Below, one piece after another: positions 46,512 through 59,850 of a DNA stretch of 64,000 nucleotides; the stretch's first letter is position 1; each line of letters begins with the position of its first letter. The stretch comes from Tetranychus cinnabarinus. Taxonomy: Eukaryota; Arthropoda; Arachnida; Trombidiformes; Tetranychidae. The position numbers and the translations under genes were made by a program. The DNA lies in contig WHVY01000001.1 of NCBI GenBank assembly GCA_022266195.1, forward strand, positions 8,246,001 to 8,310,000, read 5' to 3'. The notes under the pieces were generated by a model. That model was not told the origin of the DNA and ran no database searches. It saw only the letters and a list, made by a program, of their open reading frames with translations.

Positions 46512-49500
46512 GGAAACCCCGTAAGCTGTATCAATATTGTTTACAAAAGGCTTGATTTTGGTTCACAATGGCAAGAAGCTTTATCAAAATTGAATGGGCT
46601 CAACACGCGTTTGATAATAGCAAGAATATTATTTTACTCCATCTTTATTGTTACCCTTACTATTTGTGCTGTTGTTGGTAAGATTATTCTGGATATTTCA
46701 TCTTCATCTCTGCATCTTCATCTAAAATGGTCAACAGTAAGTTACTGAATACAATGTTAACAGTTTTCATTTTCTTCTTGTTTATTCACTTACTCATTCA
46801 ACATTTCTTTTTTATCTCCATCTTTACCATTCTCAGCCTCATCTTTATTCACAGTCTTTCACTTCCCACAACTATGATTATCTTTCATAATTTTAATGGT
46901 AAAGGATCGCTGATGTTTCATGGCATTGGATACAATTGTAGAGTAACAAAGCGACTCTGTAAGTTTGCACAATCAAAACAAAAGCCTACATTTTATTGTT
47001 ATTTTTCATTTAATATGTAATGTTATTATACACAATTGTACATGATGGTCACTAGGATTGCAGGTTAAAATGAACTTTAAAAGAATCAAAGATAACTTGG
47101 AAAAGCAACAACTGAAACAAGGAAATGGCAAGATCATAAAAATGGCAACAAAAATGGTTCTACTGGTTATTACAAGGATTCAAACGTGAGATTTGTCCAG
47201 TATCATTGGAGTGATAGTAATAACAATAACCATTTTGCAGTTAACAGAAAAAATGGCTTAAAAGTTAACAGTAAATGATTTGATTAAAAAAAGATGAAAT
47301 TGTAATGGAAGCAAAACTGCTCAAGGCAAGGCTATAAACAAAAAGGTGGCTTCATTTTTGCCTGGTATAACCATTGCTGAATCCAATATCACAAGTGGGT
47401 TAAACGAAAACCAGGGGAATATAAAGGAAATGAGAGTCAACTTCCGTTGATTTGGATACAGTTGATCAAATCTGATTGTCTCCAAATAAACTTGGCCCTT
47501 TGTATTGTCATCAAAAATTTGGCCAACGACTAAATAGTCATAAAAATAGTGCGATTCGTCATCAAGCTCATCTTCAAGATCAATCGTGCATTCTTTCACC
47601 ATCTACATCATCACATTATCATCAGTATCCTCCAACATCATCTCCATGTCAATGTCATCAAAAACATCAACATAATCATCTTTTTTCTTCTTCCCCTGCT
47701 TTTCATGTTTTCACCAAACCCATTGGAATAGAGCCTTTTCCATGTTGCTCTTGTTTTGACTTTTTTCAGATTGTCAGCTTATCCCCCCGATCATCCTCTT
47801 TGCCTAATTTCCGTTTCATCTTTCATCATCTTTCTCTTCTTAAATTCTCTTCTTTTTCTTCCGTCTCATGCCATTATCATCATGACAATTCTTGTGACAA
47901 ACATTGTCATAACTTCTTTTCAACCAATATCCGTGTAAATTTCATGTTCACCAACATGTAAACGCATTTTGTTTCAACTTGATTACCAAACAAATCTGAG
48001 CTTTTTTGTTTCACTCTACATTATAATCTAATAATAAGTTAACAATGTTAATTGAAGACTGCATTTAACAATTAAACATGGATGAGAATGGAAATGCCAG
48101 AATCTAATCCCAAAGTAAAAAAGCTCCAAAACAATCAACTAATTGTGTTTTTCATCACATTTAGATTTTGGCAATTAATGACTTTTCTTGCCCTTCTCCT
48201 AACCTTTTATTTTTGTTTGACCCACGATAAACAATCTAATTGATTGATTCAAATGTTGGTTCAACCTTATTTTCATTACATTATTATTACCATTGCAATT
48301 ATTTGATGAGAAAAGGTAAATCAAAAAGTAACAAACTGGACTCTGGTTGTTGGTTGCTGGCAATTGCATGAATTACTTCCAATTGGTTTTGCTTACCAAA
48401 TCTTGATAACAGTTTCAAGGGAAATGATGAGAAAAGGTAAAAAGGTAATACAAATGATTGAGATTGTGGTTAACTTGAAACAAACTGTTTTGTGTTTGTA
48501 TTTAGCTTTAGAAGCATAAGTTATTGAAAGTAATATGGAAGCTTTACTGTTGACAGTAGATTAATGTGTTTTTTTACTTCTCCCGCTCTTATAGCAATTC
48601 AATTAACAAATTGGCCTAAAGCTGGCCTTGATTAACGATAATGATAACTTACATCGGTTGTGTGTGAGTGTGTAATAAGAAAAAGAGTGTAAAAAATTGG
48701 TTAAATCGACTGTAGTTGCAGAAAATTGAATGAAATGAAAATTGTACATGAAAACAGGGTCAACCTATTGAGATTGCTTTTTTAGTTGTGCACTTTTTTA
48801 TGGTAAGCTTCCTTCATCATGAGTAGCAATCTAATTAGATTGTAGATAATGATGAAAATTGAAAAATTGATTTCACTCAATTGGATTAATTTTTTTACAA
48901 AGGCAAAGAGATGGCATATAAATATATACATTTATATTTGATGGAGGAAAGATGATGGCGATAAAAGAAGGATGAGAGCAAAAAGAGGGTGGAAAGGGAG
49001 GAGGAAGGGTGATTTTGTATTGAAAAAGCTATTACAGGCAATTGGATTAAATACAATCTTTGCTTGGGTTTCCACTTGCTACGAGTAAGTTAGTCGTTCA
49101 TTATCAAGGAAAGTTTCCAGGATAACTTTCATATTTTTTAGACGCTTTTAGCTGCTTCAAAAAAAAGATGAAAATGTTCTCGCATTTAGCATCAGCTTTA
49201 GACGGTTTTACTTTTGGATTCATCTTTGCCTTCTTCTTCTTTCTTCTTTTGATGCTCTTAGATTCATCCAGTTTAAATGTAATCCAAGCAGAAAAATCCT
49301 TTCAGAGTTATTCAAAAAATAGCCCTGTTTGTTATCCAATTTTCATTCTTCAGCTAATTCATCAAATGAATGATTTGTTCAAGTGAAACAGTTCATCGGG
49401 GTTTGTTATTGTTGGTTGGCGATTCTTTATCGCTTTATTGTTGGCCTCTCTTTTTGTGCTTGATTCACAATTCATTGTATAATTTAATGTGTCCTCTCTA

Positions 49501-52500
49501 CTGCTTTTTTTATAGCACTATATCATTCACGGGTAAATTGAGACCACTGGTTGGGTGTACAACATGATATACAGTCAACAGGATCCTATTAGGTGTTATT
49601 ATTACATTGTAATGGGTTTGTGAACTTTAATCGTCTCTCACTTTTTAAAAACTATTATCAATGGTAATAGATGCAAAGTGATTAAAGTTTAGCTTTAATA
49701 GTTTACCATAGAATGGTTTTAAAGGATTAATTGTATTAAAAGCATCACCATTAGGGTAGCAATCAATATTGCCATCAGGATCACCGTCATTACCATCATC
49801 AATTGCCATAATGATAAAGATCTTTTCTTTCCTTTGGTTCGGGTAAATGAACGGGTAAAGAAACCTTTTCAATTATGCAATTTTTTCACGACAATCAGCA
49901 TAAGCATATTGATAAATGGCATTTTTTCAACATTTTTAGGCTTGACAATAAATCCATAATGTATTTCCAAACACTTTAAGGACTCAGCTTGTAAAGAGTT
50001 AAATTTTGCTTCCTCTGAAATTGACATGATTGGTACAATGTTGCCAAAATCAGTGATATATTGATGGTTTCAAAGTTGAGTGAAAAAACCAAAAGAGAAA
50101 TTCAAAATAATGTAATAGATTGTGTTTAGCATGGAGCAAAGTGAAGAAAAGGTTTCTTTAAAAATCTGCCACCAAAACCATTTGCAGATTATTTTGTTCA
50201 CTTCATCTCCAAATTTTATTGCCAACATTATATCAACATTATCATCTTCGTTTTGATCTTCCTCCTTCTCCTTCTTCTCCTCCTTCAACTTGTCTTCTGC
50301 GATTATTTCTTCATTGTTTGCTTCTTGTTTTTCCTCCGACCTGTTTTTAAATGATACCAATTCACTTTTTAATTTAATTTAATTGTAGTCAATGTTTTTT
50401 TGGTGTGTTATGTTGTTCATCCTCTTATACATTACTCACTTTTTCCCTGTTTACATAGCAAGTTGAGTTGTTTTCATTGCATTTTCATTATCATTGCAGG
50501 GATTATTGTTTAACTTTGCATATTGTTCCAACTTGAATGCATAAATTTTCACATTTTTCAATTAATTTGTTTCCACAGTTGAATATTTAAGGCGAAAGAA
50601 GAAGAAAAAAACTCAAATTTTAAGCACAGTAATAAAAATAAAAACAATAATAATCATATTTTGGGAACAATTTAATCCACTTTGAGCTTTGTTTCCACAT
50701 CATTACAAAAGCCATTGAATGGTAATAACATGCATCAAACAAATTTTGCATACAGTCAATTGGAATAAAGAAATGGTTAGAACAAGTAAAAGTAAACTTT
50801 AACAGAATATAAACTAATCTAATTTGATTGTCACAAGTTGTATGTTAATAAGTTTCAATTAAAATTAACAATAAGCTTTCGGGAAATTGCTGCAAAAAAG
50901 TAGACGTTAAACAATGCAAAACCCACATGTTTTTTGAATTTTGCACTCATTATGTAATAAGTGAGGGGTGAATTGCTAATTACGCCATTACAAGCAACAC
51001 ATAATTTTTAAAGATTTTTATTGAGATTGGACAATCAAAAAGGTTTAATTATAAATATCTGGATTAAACAGAAGGCTTTACATACAGTGATCATCAACTT
51101 ACAGGCTTTATATTGTTATTTGTGAGATGGAAATGAAAATATTAGAAAATGGAACTCGAAAACGCAATGGAATCAATCATTTATCTGATTGAATATCCTT
51201 TTTTTACCAATACCTTTGCATTGCTTTTCGTTTTCTCTTCAAGATCAATGAACTTACCTTTAGTCTTGCTTTTTACCGACTGTACTTGAAAAAATTTACT
51301 TTAAGACAAAGTAGCTCTTGACTTTGATTGAGTATCCAATTGATGATAAGTCACATGAACCTCTCTCGTTGAAGTTTCTGGGTAAACTTGTTATCAGGCC
51401 TAAGGGTTTACTTTTCTTTATCAATATCAATTTTATCCCATCATCATCATTAGATCATCACCAGGTTTCCATGTTCAGCATATATCTCCAAATTTATGAA
51501 ATTGAAGAAACCAGAAGCACAGTGCAAAAAAGTAATAACATCAAAATAATTAGCAACTAAACAAGTATAATTATCATCTTATTGGTTAAAAGATACATCA
51601 TAGACTCAAAGTGGACTCCATTTACCAGATAGATATTATCCAGTAAGACTAGATACCAGTTGATATTTAATTGAATTTTAATGAATTTGGGTTAATTCTT
51701 GAATTTCTTTTTTAATTCAACCTCAATTACCATTATGAAGATGACAATGCTGACTAGGATTAGGCTGAGCTTGAACAGTGGGTGGACCATAAATCTCATC
51801 AACGGTAAAGACTGGAATTTTGATTTTGTGTTTTCTGGAAACATTTTTTTGCCAGTGACAAGGTAAGACAGCAAATAGCCATGCAAAAAATGAACATGAA
51901 ATTGAGTTGATATTTTCAACTGATTTTGACGAACACACCTTTGATTGTCCTTTGATAATCAAGTTACACCCAAAAATAGAGTTAAAAGAGTATAATTTAA
52001 GTACATTTTTCACATGAATTCAGTTTTTCCTTCAAACACAATCAAAGCCAACATCAACCTCACTTTTACTCTTTTTTTCTGTCCACTTTCTTTGCAGATT
52101 TAAAAATACCATGGAAACTTCAAATCTTCAGGATTCAAGTTGATGACGATGGTGATGTGGAAATTGAATACAAGGAATTTGCTTGATAACAAAGCAAAAA
52201 AAATGATGACAAAAATGGAAGACAAAAGGTTAAAAGTGATGAATATGAGGAAAATGTTACCTGAGATGAAACAAGCATTCAAGCTAACAGTGTAATTGAA
52301 ATTAACAGATAATTCAAATTCTCTGCATAACTTTTTTTGCCTCTTCCACCATCAACTTAATTTAAAGCTTTGCCATTTTTTTCTGCTGAGCTCTTTGATG
52401 AAGCAATTGAAAATTAATTGAAATACTGAAGAGAAATCTGTTGATATTTTTAGTTTTGATTGTAGTTAATTATTGGCAGAGTTGCTTTCGTCCTTTCAAT

Positions 52501-55500
52501 CTTTTCAACTGTATTGGCTGAACAGGCAATCTGGAATTCTTGTGCCTTAGTAATTGAAATGAATTGACATAACTACAAATAATTATATCACCCATTTGAA
52601 TGATTTTGTAAAGGCAAAAAAAGGATTTGAATAGTAATTGAAAAGTCAAGTAACTAACTGTTAATTGTGAGTAGGAAGCAAATTCCAGGATCTAAATTGT
52701 TGTTTTAATTTATACCAATGTTCTTCCAGTTTTACTATTTGCATTTCACTTCGATCAACCCAAGTTACATGTATTTTAACATTACAATTGTACTAATTAG
52801 TCGACTGAACAACTCAATAGACACAATGAGTCCATACATTATTCGGATAAATTCACGAAAAAGAACGAAATTTACGAAATTATCCAAAATTATCAATTCC
52901 ATGAATGTGCCTTCATTTGGTATAAGGTTTGGCAGCGAGTGTAATCATTTTCAATTTATGTTGATGAAGACAAATCAATCAATCTTTCATTTTATGATTA
53001 ACTTGTGCAAGTTAATAAATGTTTGAAATAAACATTTACTTTAATAAAGACACAAGTGTTTATTTTGAGATTCATGAGAATCAGTGTAATCAGTTAACAA
53101 TAATGACAACATCAATAGTAATAATGATAATCATACAGTTGAATCCAGTCCATTGATTTATTTTGCATTTTTGTTTCCAACCAAAATCACAAGTTAAGGA
53201 AAAGCAAAAAAGCTTAATAGTGACTCTCCAGGCGTGGTTATGGTAATCATAATGGTGATTACTGATTGAGTAGTTGTCTGTAAAGAAGAACTGGATGATT
53301 ATGTATGAATCACAATTAGAATCAAGTTATAACAATGAAGAGGCTGGCTGACTTAGAAATAAACTTCATTTCCAACATAATCTTTATGAACAGGCTGAGA
53401 ATCGAAATTGAAGCGTTAAAGTAATGGTTTCATGTAACATTCTGATTGTGCCCGTTGCCAGACAGAAATTTGCTTTTGTTTAAGGCCAGTAATCACTCTT
53501 ATCCATCAAAATCGCCCATGAAAAAGATTGATACCAGGACAGAATTATCATCTTTGATGTATTAATGCCTCTGGTCAAATATTTAGCCAAGCTTTATGAT
53601 TAATCCAAGTGCTGAAAATTTGCCAGTCAATTCTGCTGCTTGATTTCATTCTCGTCAGATTATCCTCTAGTTTGATCATGCTTTTAGCCTGAAAAAGAGC
53701 AAGAAAAGTTGATTAATGAAATGTTAAATAGCCATTTTAAATTAAATTTGGGCATTTTACGCAATTAAGTTTAATTTACTATTCATATTCACCACTTTTT
53801 GCTTTTGAATTTATTTTTCACTTGAAACAATAATTTGGGGAATGAGCAATTTGTTTCTTGTGGATTGAATGAATGGAATAACCATCTGCACATTACTAAT
53901 TCAATTCATTTGGGTTGTTTAGAGTGTAAAATAGTTTAATCAGATCAGTAAATTGAATTTAATCAAATTCATTTAATCAAGAGAACAGCAAAACTAATTT
54001 CATCCAATGTTTCTTTCTTAATCTAATTGATTATTCTGTTGACAATTGAAGATGAGGTTTCCATTTGTTTTTACTGTTGTTACCTCATAACTCTTCATCT
54101 TGTTCCTCCTCATCATCAACATCATCATCTTGATCATGATCCTCTTATGAAGACAGCTTAATTTGACACAATCTTAACTGAATTTAAGCTGATTCCTTTT
54201 AATTAAAATTCTTGCAATACTTTGCCATTTTCCTTTGCTTCCATCTTTACTTTGTTTTTGTTGTTTCCAGGTTAACTCTGTTAAAATTTTCAAGTCTCCT
54301 TTTTTATTCAGTTAATCAATCACTGTCTTGGTTTAGTATATTTTAAACTACAAACTTACCTTTCTAAATCACAATCCAAGAGGTTAAATCAACATAAATC
54401 TTTTAATTCGTAAACTAAAGAATTAACATGACATTAGTTGATTCCTTGATGGTGAGGGTAAAAGCCAGTAAATTTTAACGATAGACTTGTCAGAGTTAAT
54501 AAAACATTTAACTAAGAAAGCTACTAAAGTGGCACACATTCAATAATTTGTTCAATCCTTTATTGTTAACAGAAACTAATCACCAAATTAAATAAAGTAA
54601 ACCACCAATCAAATATTGAAATGAAACAATGAACCAGACAATAAGTAAATAAGAAACAGTTAGTCATTAAAAATGGCCGAACCCGCGCAACACCTGATTG
54701 ATCAGTCTTATTGAGTCGCCATCTCGTTGATTAAACTTTCAAATGACAACCCAGAGTGCGGTTTGAGCCTTTTGTGATTAACCTTCGCAATTTGATTTCA
54801 AAGTAATCTGTTTGCTTGACAAACACTCAACATCAAATGCTCAATGATATTTACAGGAAATTGTGAAAAAAACGAAATGACAGATTACCAATGATCAACA
54901 ATTTGATTTGAGTTGAGCCAAAATACGGAAAATATTACAGTAAAATGTCTTCCGTTTTGATGATAAAATTAATTTCCGTTTTCAGTTAATAATTCTGGAT
55001 TACATTTTTATAGTGCTGTTGATGGACAAACACAATTTTCACCAAATATTTAACATGGTGAGATGATTGTTTCACCTTGATCAAGGTGTATTTTGATGAC
55101 CAGTCGTTAAGGTGACAGTAATGATAGGGAAGGTTAAGATGATTTGTCCAATCATAATCTACTCGTTGATCATCATCGTCATCATGTAAGATTAATTTCT
55201 AAGGTCAACAATGCCTTAAGGTTAAATCAAAGTGAAAAAAATCCTCTTCTTTCCTGGTCATTTGTTGATGTTGATAAGTCAATAAACAGTTCAACAATTA
55301 ATTATTTCAAGTCCTGCATTTGATGTGTTTATAATCACAATAAGCCTAAAAGATGCAATCTAATGAGAGTCAATCAAATTTACAATTTAAGAACCTTGAC
55401 TCTATAACTAATACTGTCATTAGATTCAAACTAAATTCAAGTTGAGTGTTGCAAAAATTGCCACCGATAGCAACTTTAATTTACAATTTGATCACCAATT

Positions 55501-58500
55501 GATGTTCAAAAGTGGATCAACTAATTGACAGCAATTGTTGTGAAAAATGGTTATAAAATTGGCTTTTAAAGTTGACTGAAAAAAGACCCTAAGCATAACC
55601 ATAAGCTAAACCTAGAACCTCAACCATTTTAGGTTGACTTTGGCTTAAGAATAGACTATGTGTGGCTATAGTCTTGATTGTTGATTTTATTGGTTAACTG
55701 ACAACCCAATGCTGACTTTGATTTTTGATGTTCTTATTTTGGAGGTTTGATTGATAATTATTTTGATAAAGCACCCAAAAATCAGACAATCTTGATAACA
55801 AATTGTAAGCAGTAAAAATCATGTTCAGATAAGCAGGGTTAAGGAACGTGAAAATGATGTTAATTATTATGATGCTTCTTGTTCTTGTGTTTGATGATGA
55901 TGATGGTGATGGTGAGGTGAAAAGGAGGGAAAAATAATAAAACAAATATGAGATTGAATATACAAGAAAAGATGTAAACCCTTGAGGCTTTTATTAATCG
56001 CATAAAAGGTATCATCATCTTCATCATAGTTTTATCCTTTACAATTTCAAGATTTTCAGATGAAAACAAGGCAAAATTGAGAGTCCAATCTTGAAGGTTT
56101 CCTGCATCAGCAAAAACAATATAATCAACACTGTAATTGAATTAAGATTGATTATGATTTTGTTTTTCCTTCAAGCACAAGCTTACATAAACTGAACACA
56201 AAAATTGTAGAGATAAAAGGATGAAAGATTCAACTTGTTCTGGTCGTTTAATTACAACTCAAATTCAATGGAACGTTGTATTTAACCTAAAAAACCTAGA
56301 GTCTGAAATTGAATTTACATCAATAATGTAAAGATTTATTTTCAGATATTACATGCATGAAACTGGTTAAACAGCGTGATGATTAGTTGATTTAATTATT
56401 TGTTAAATTGGCGCTTCAAAAAAGTACACCTTGAAATGTCTAAATTTGATGGCGTTGTTGTCGCTCTTTTTTTGCTCTTACATTTATGTTTTGTTTATTA
56501 GGTTATGCTGTATATTATTAAAATTTATTTTATTATCAAGTGTAATATTAAAGATAAATGATAATTAGTCTGCCTAAGGGTAAGTTAATTTACCAACTAT
56601 CGGTCCAGTGATTACCTTGAGTGAAGTGATAAAAAGTGTGAAACTTGACTGGAAATGAAATCAAAAAGGAGAAGCTCGGAAAGCCTGGAATAAAAAAAGC
56701 AAAGTGAAATGAAAAATTGTCAACAAATCATCGCAAGTCATCCTAATTTTCATACTTTTTGATATATCAAATGTCTTCTTTCTGGTGCTTGCTGAGTAAA
56801 TGATGATTATTATCATGCTCATATCGTGAAAGTCGTTTAATCTTGTATCAAATTATGAAATTGAATATTTCAACTAAACTTCAACTCGACCAACTTTCCA
56901 AATTTGTGATAGGTTAGGCCTAAAGATAAAATGTAAGTAAATATATTAATGTCATCCTAATTTAGATTAGACACTTTTCTTCCTACTCATCATCATCATC
57001 ATAGTCTTTATCATCATTACTTGAAACTTATCCTCTTTCATATTTGTCCATAAATATTTCAGCATAAATCTTGGTTTTTTAGTTGAGATTAGTGAATGTT
57101 GAGATTCAGTTGAATGTGAAGAACCGGGTTGCCTGTGTTGCTAATAATGATGTTAATCAATTTTCTTTTCGCAACAGTTAATTTGTTACTTGATTGTGAA
57201 CAAAATCTAATTTCATTGATAATGTCCAAGAATCTGTCTGGTTAGGAAATCACTGAAATATCCTTGATTATCTGGTATGGTTTTAGGATGAGTTACAGTA
57301 AATTTTTTACGCCACATTGAATACAACAGACAGCCTTACATTTTTTTCTGTTCTGATCAAAAAGTTAGATTAATTAATTGTCAATAATAATTGAGACAAG
57401 GCTAACAACGAAGATGATAAGGTTACACTATTTTACATTCAGCTTGATTATTCAAATAAATCCAATAGCTTTGATAATTTAACCAAATGGAAACATTAAT
57501 AATAAATATCTGATTTTAATTTAACCGCTACATCAAGAGATGGCAATGAAATTTATATGAGGTCATCAATGGTTGCCATGGTTAATATTGTTGACTATTT
57601 CAAGTTTATTGTTACCATTATACACATGATTATGGTTATGATTATGATTGTGATTAGTGATTAGTGATTAAATGTTGCTTTAATGGAAGCGCAATTTTAT
57701 GTGTTATTGATGTTGCTCGTTGAACACGCGTTTCAATGAAAACCATGTAAACTTTTTCCACTTATCTCCACCTTCAGAGTCTCTTTGCTCATCTTGTGAG
57801 TAAGCATAGCTTTTTTTCACTCTCTCTCTAGATTTATATTTATCATCATTATCATTAATACTTTTGCTTTTTTTCTCCCTCCTTCTCTTCCTACAGACTT
57901 ACCAATGCATAACAAAGTTACATTAACCTGGCCCTTTTGGTACGATCAACTGTTAATTTCATCATCCTGAGTGGAGTCAAATTGAACATGGATCAAGATT
58001 AACCTTCCTCTTCCCTCTGTGTGTGTATATGCATATTGTACATGCATTGTGTACATCTAATTCTGGGCTTTGGTCTTGATGTTCATTCTGCTATTTAATC
58101 ATTTGTTGACATTTACAGTAAAAATATTGAAAGTTGATTGGAGTTGATCACATTTTTCTGGCACAATTGTCTTTTTGCTGCTATTATCAATATTGTCAAC
58201 GGATTTGATGGTAAACTGTAAAAGTGGTAAAGTTTTTCATCTATTGTTTTGTACCAATGCCAATGAATAAATGATTGGTCCAATTGAGTAATTCAGTGTA
58301 ACAATTTAGTTGCACGTTTCTTATTCTCTAAAGACAACCACAGCGCGTACGAGTTAACATTGCAATATGGTTTCTAATTCAATTGTATCCATCATTGTGA
58401 TCTCAATTGTCTATGGTTGATGTCATTATTATAATTGGTAAATTGGTAGCTTTGCAGTTGACAATGAGTGACAACTGACTTTGAAATGACTGAAAGCAGC

Positions 58501-58965
58501 AACTAATTTTACACGGACAATCAAAGGAAAAAATTCAATCGATCCAACATTTGTGTTTTCTAGCCATTCCCGATGAATTAAAAAAAGTAGTCAATTTATA
58601 ATAATTTAACACAAATATATTTCAATCAAAGAATAATATTTCAATATTTACAATGATTAATAGAATCTTGACTCGTTTTTTTGTTAGATTAATGATGGTT
58701 TGTAGGCAATCATTTGTATATTAAGAATAATAGTTGTTAGTTATGATGCCATTCTTAAATATGAATTATTGGTTATACTTCGTATTGTTCTGTGATAATG
58801 GTGATAATAACATGTGGCCAGTTGATTAAGTAACGAACTGTTTCAATTGATGAAGTAAACCCATGATTGATATAATCAGTAAATCATGGCGATGATGAAA
58901 ATAGTAAACCCAAAAGGCTAATGGACGTGTTGAGGTTCCTCCAATTTACCGATTCTTTTACCTGA
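46512..58965. other. Gene-poor region, right part
   Basis: The long open frames around 47.3-47.96 kb overlap on both strands in TCATCA-rich sequence and are probably compositional. Other points of note are an exon-like segment at 51731-51834 (minus), a perfect 16-bp palindrome CACCTTGATCAAGGTG at 55073-55088, and a strong acceptor-like tract ending at 57896. No gene is called. Confidence 0.4.
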
Positions 58966-59796
58966 TTAAGTAGTTGATTTTTTATTGCGATCATTTTTGT
59001 TTTTACTATTATTGGAATCTTCTTTCGTTGGATCATCAATTAATCTATTAGATATACCAAGAATAGGTTCAACAAAGGATCGATCTTCCAATGATTTGTT
59101 TGAAGAGGATCGAGCAGATTTTATATTTTCCATTGCTTGAGGTATTTTAGCGACACAAGTTGACAGAGTAGAGTATTTGGAGCAACCAATATCAATAACT
59201 TCAGATAAAGTCAACTCCAAAAGGGTTCCAATGAGCTGAGTAACTGAAGCTGATTTATCTGGACAAAGTGTGTTCAATAGGCGAATGGATCGGTCATAAA
59301 GAAAGTGATAAGTACAACAGGAATAGGGAAGAATCATGACATCAGAAGTAACATTGGTTCCTATGTAATCCATGATGGATAAAGTACGACCAACCAAGGA
59401 ATGAACTCGACCAATATTTTCCGTTTTAAGACAAGTGAGATAGTCTAGAACTTGGCTTCGGCGTGAATTGTCATCACAAATGTAACGCACAGCTTTACCG
59501 GCTCCATTGAGCATGAGAGCCAAAATTTGTCTGGGAAAAGGTGGAAGACATTGTTGATATTTGGTTGCCAGAGCAAAGCCTTTACGAGTTGATTTACAGT
59601 AGTCGAGTAGATCATTGTCAGTTCGTGGAATAGATTGTTCAGAGTTTATCAATAGCATTCGTTTGATGTATCGATCAGTGCGAGCTTCAAGTTGAGTACA
59701 TGATTTCAGGCCGTGAGTTGTGTGCATAAAAGTAAACAAAATGACAAGAAAGCCAACAGACATCAGACATTGACTCCTGTTCACATTGATTGTCAT
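58966..59796 (-). CDS. Secreted cysteine-rich protein, family not recognised
   Basis: Single open exon of 276 codons from the ATG at 59796. An upstream in-frame ATG at 59850 would add 18 residues, but the 59796 start places a hydrophobic signal (LMSVGFLVILFTFMHTTHG) nearer the N-terminus. The mature part has ten cysteines, an even number consistent with five disulphides. They are spaced SCTQ, DYCKS, QQCLPPFPRQ, YICDD, LTCLK, YSCC, TLCPD, IGCSK and STCVA. One N-glycosylation motif (NVT) lies mid-protein. The tail is Asn/Lys/Ser-rich and probably disordered. The pattern of paired helices with CLPPFPR resembles uncharacterised secreted arthropod proteins, but I cannot name the family. No neighbouring gene shares its theme. 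Confidence 0.75.
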   Translation of the reverse strand: MTINVNRSQCLMSVGFLVILFTFMHTTHGLKSCTQLEARTDRYIKRMLLINSEQSIPRTDNDLLDYCKSTRKGFALATKYQQCLPPFPRQILALMLNGAGKAVRYICDDNSRRSQVLDYLTCLKTENIGRVHSLVGRTLSIMDYIGTNVTSDVMILPYSCCTYHFLYDRSIRLLNTLCPDKSASVTQLIGTLLELTLSEVIDIGCSKYSTLSTCVAKIPQAMENIKSARSSSNKSLEDRSFVEPILGISNRLIDDPTKEDSNNSKNKNDRNKKSTT

Positions 59797-59850
59797 GATT
59801 TTGCTTTTAATGGTGATATCGAGGGACAACAAAATTGTGTCAAACGTCAA

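Noticed and set aside
47321..47961. Long frames on both strands (93 codons minus, 161 codons plus)
   Set aside because: They overlap one another in TCATCA-rich sequence where stops are rare. The minus frame looks somewhat protein-like, but no splice partners or promoter were found.
50070..50360. Glu/Lys-rich minus-strand frame
   Set aside because: A charged run encoded by a CTTCTCCTT tract on the opposite strand; low complexity with no domain.
57565..57590. X-box-like GGTTGCCATGGTTA
   Set aside because: The second half does not fit the RFX consensus and no gene is nearby.
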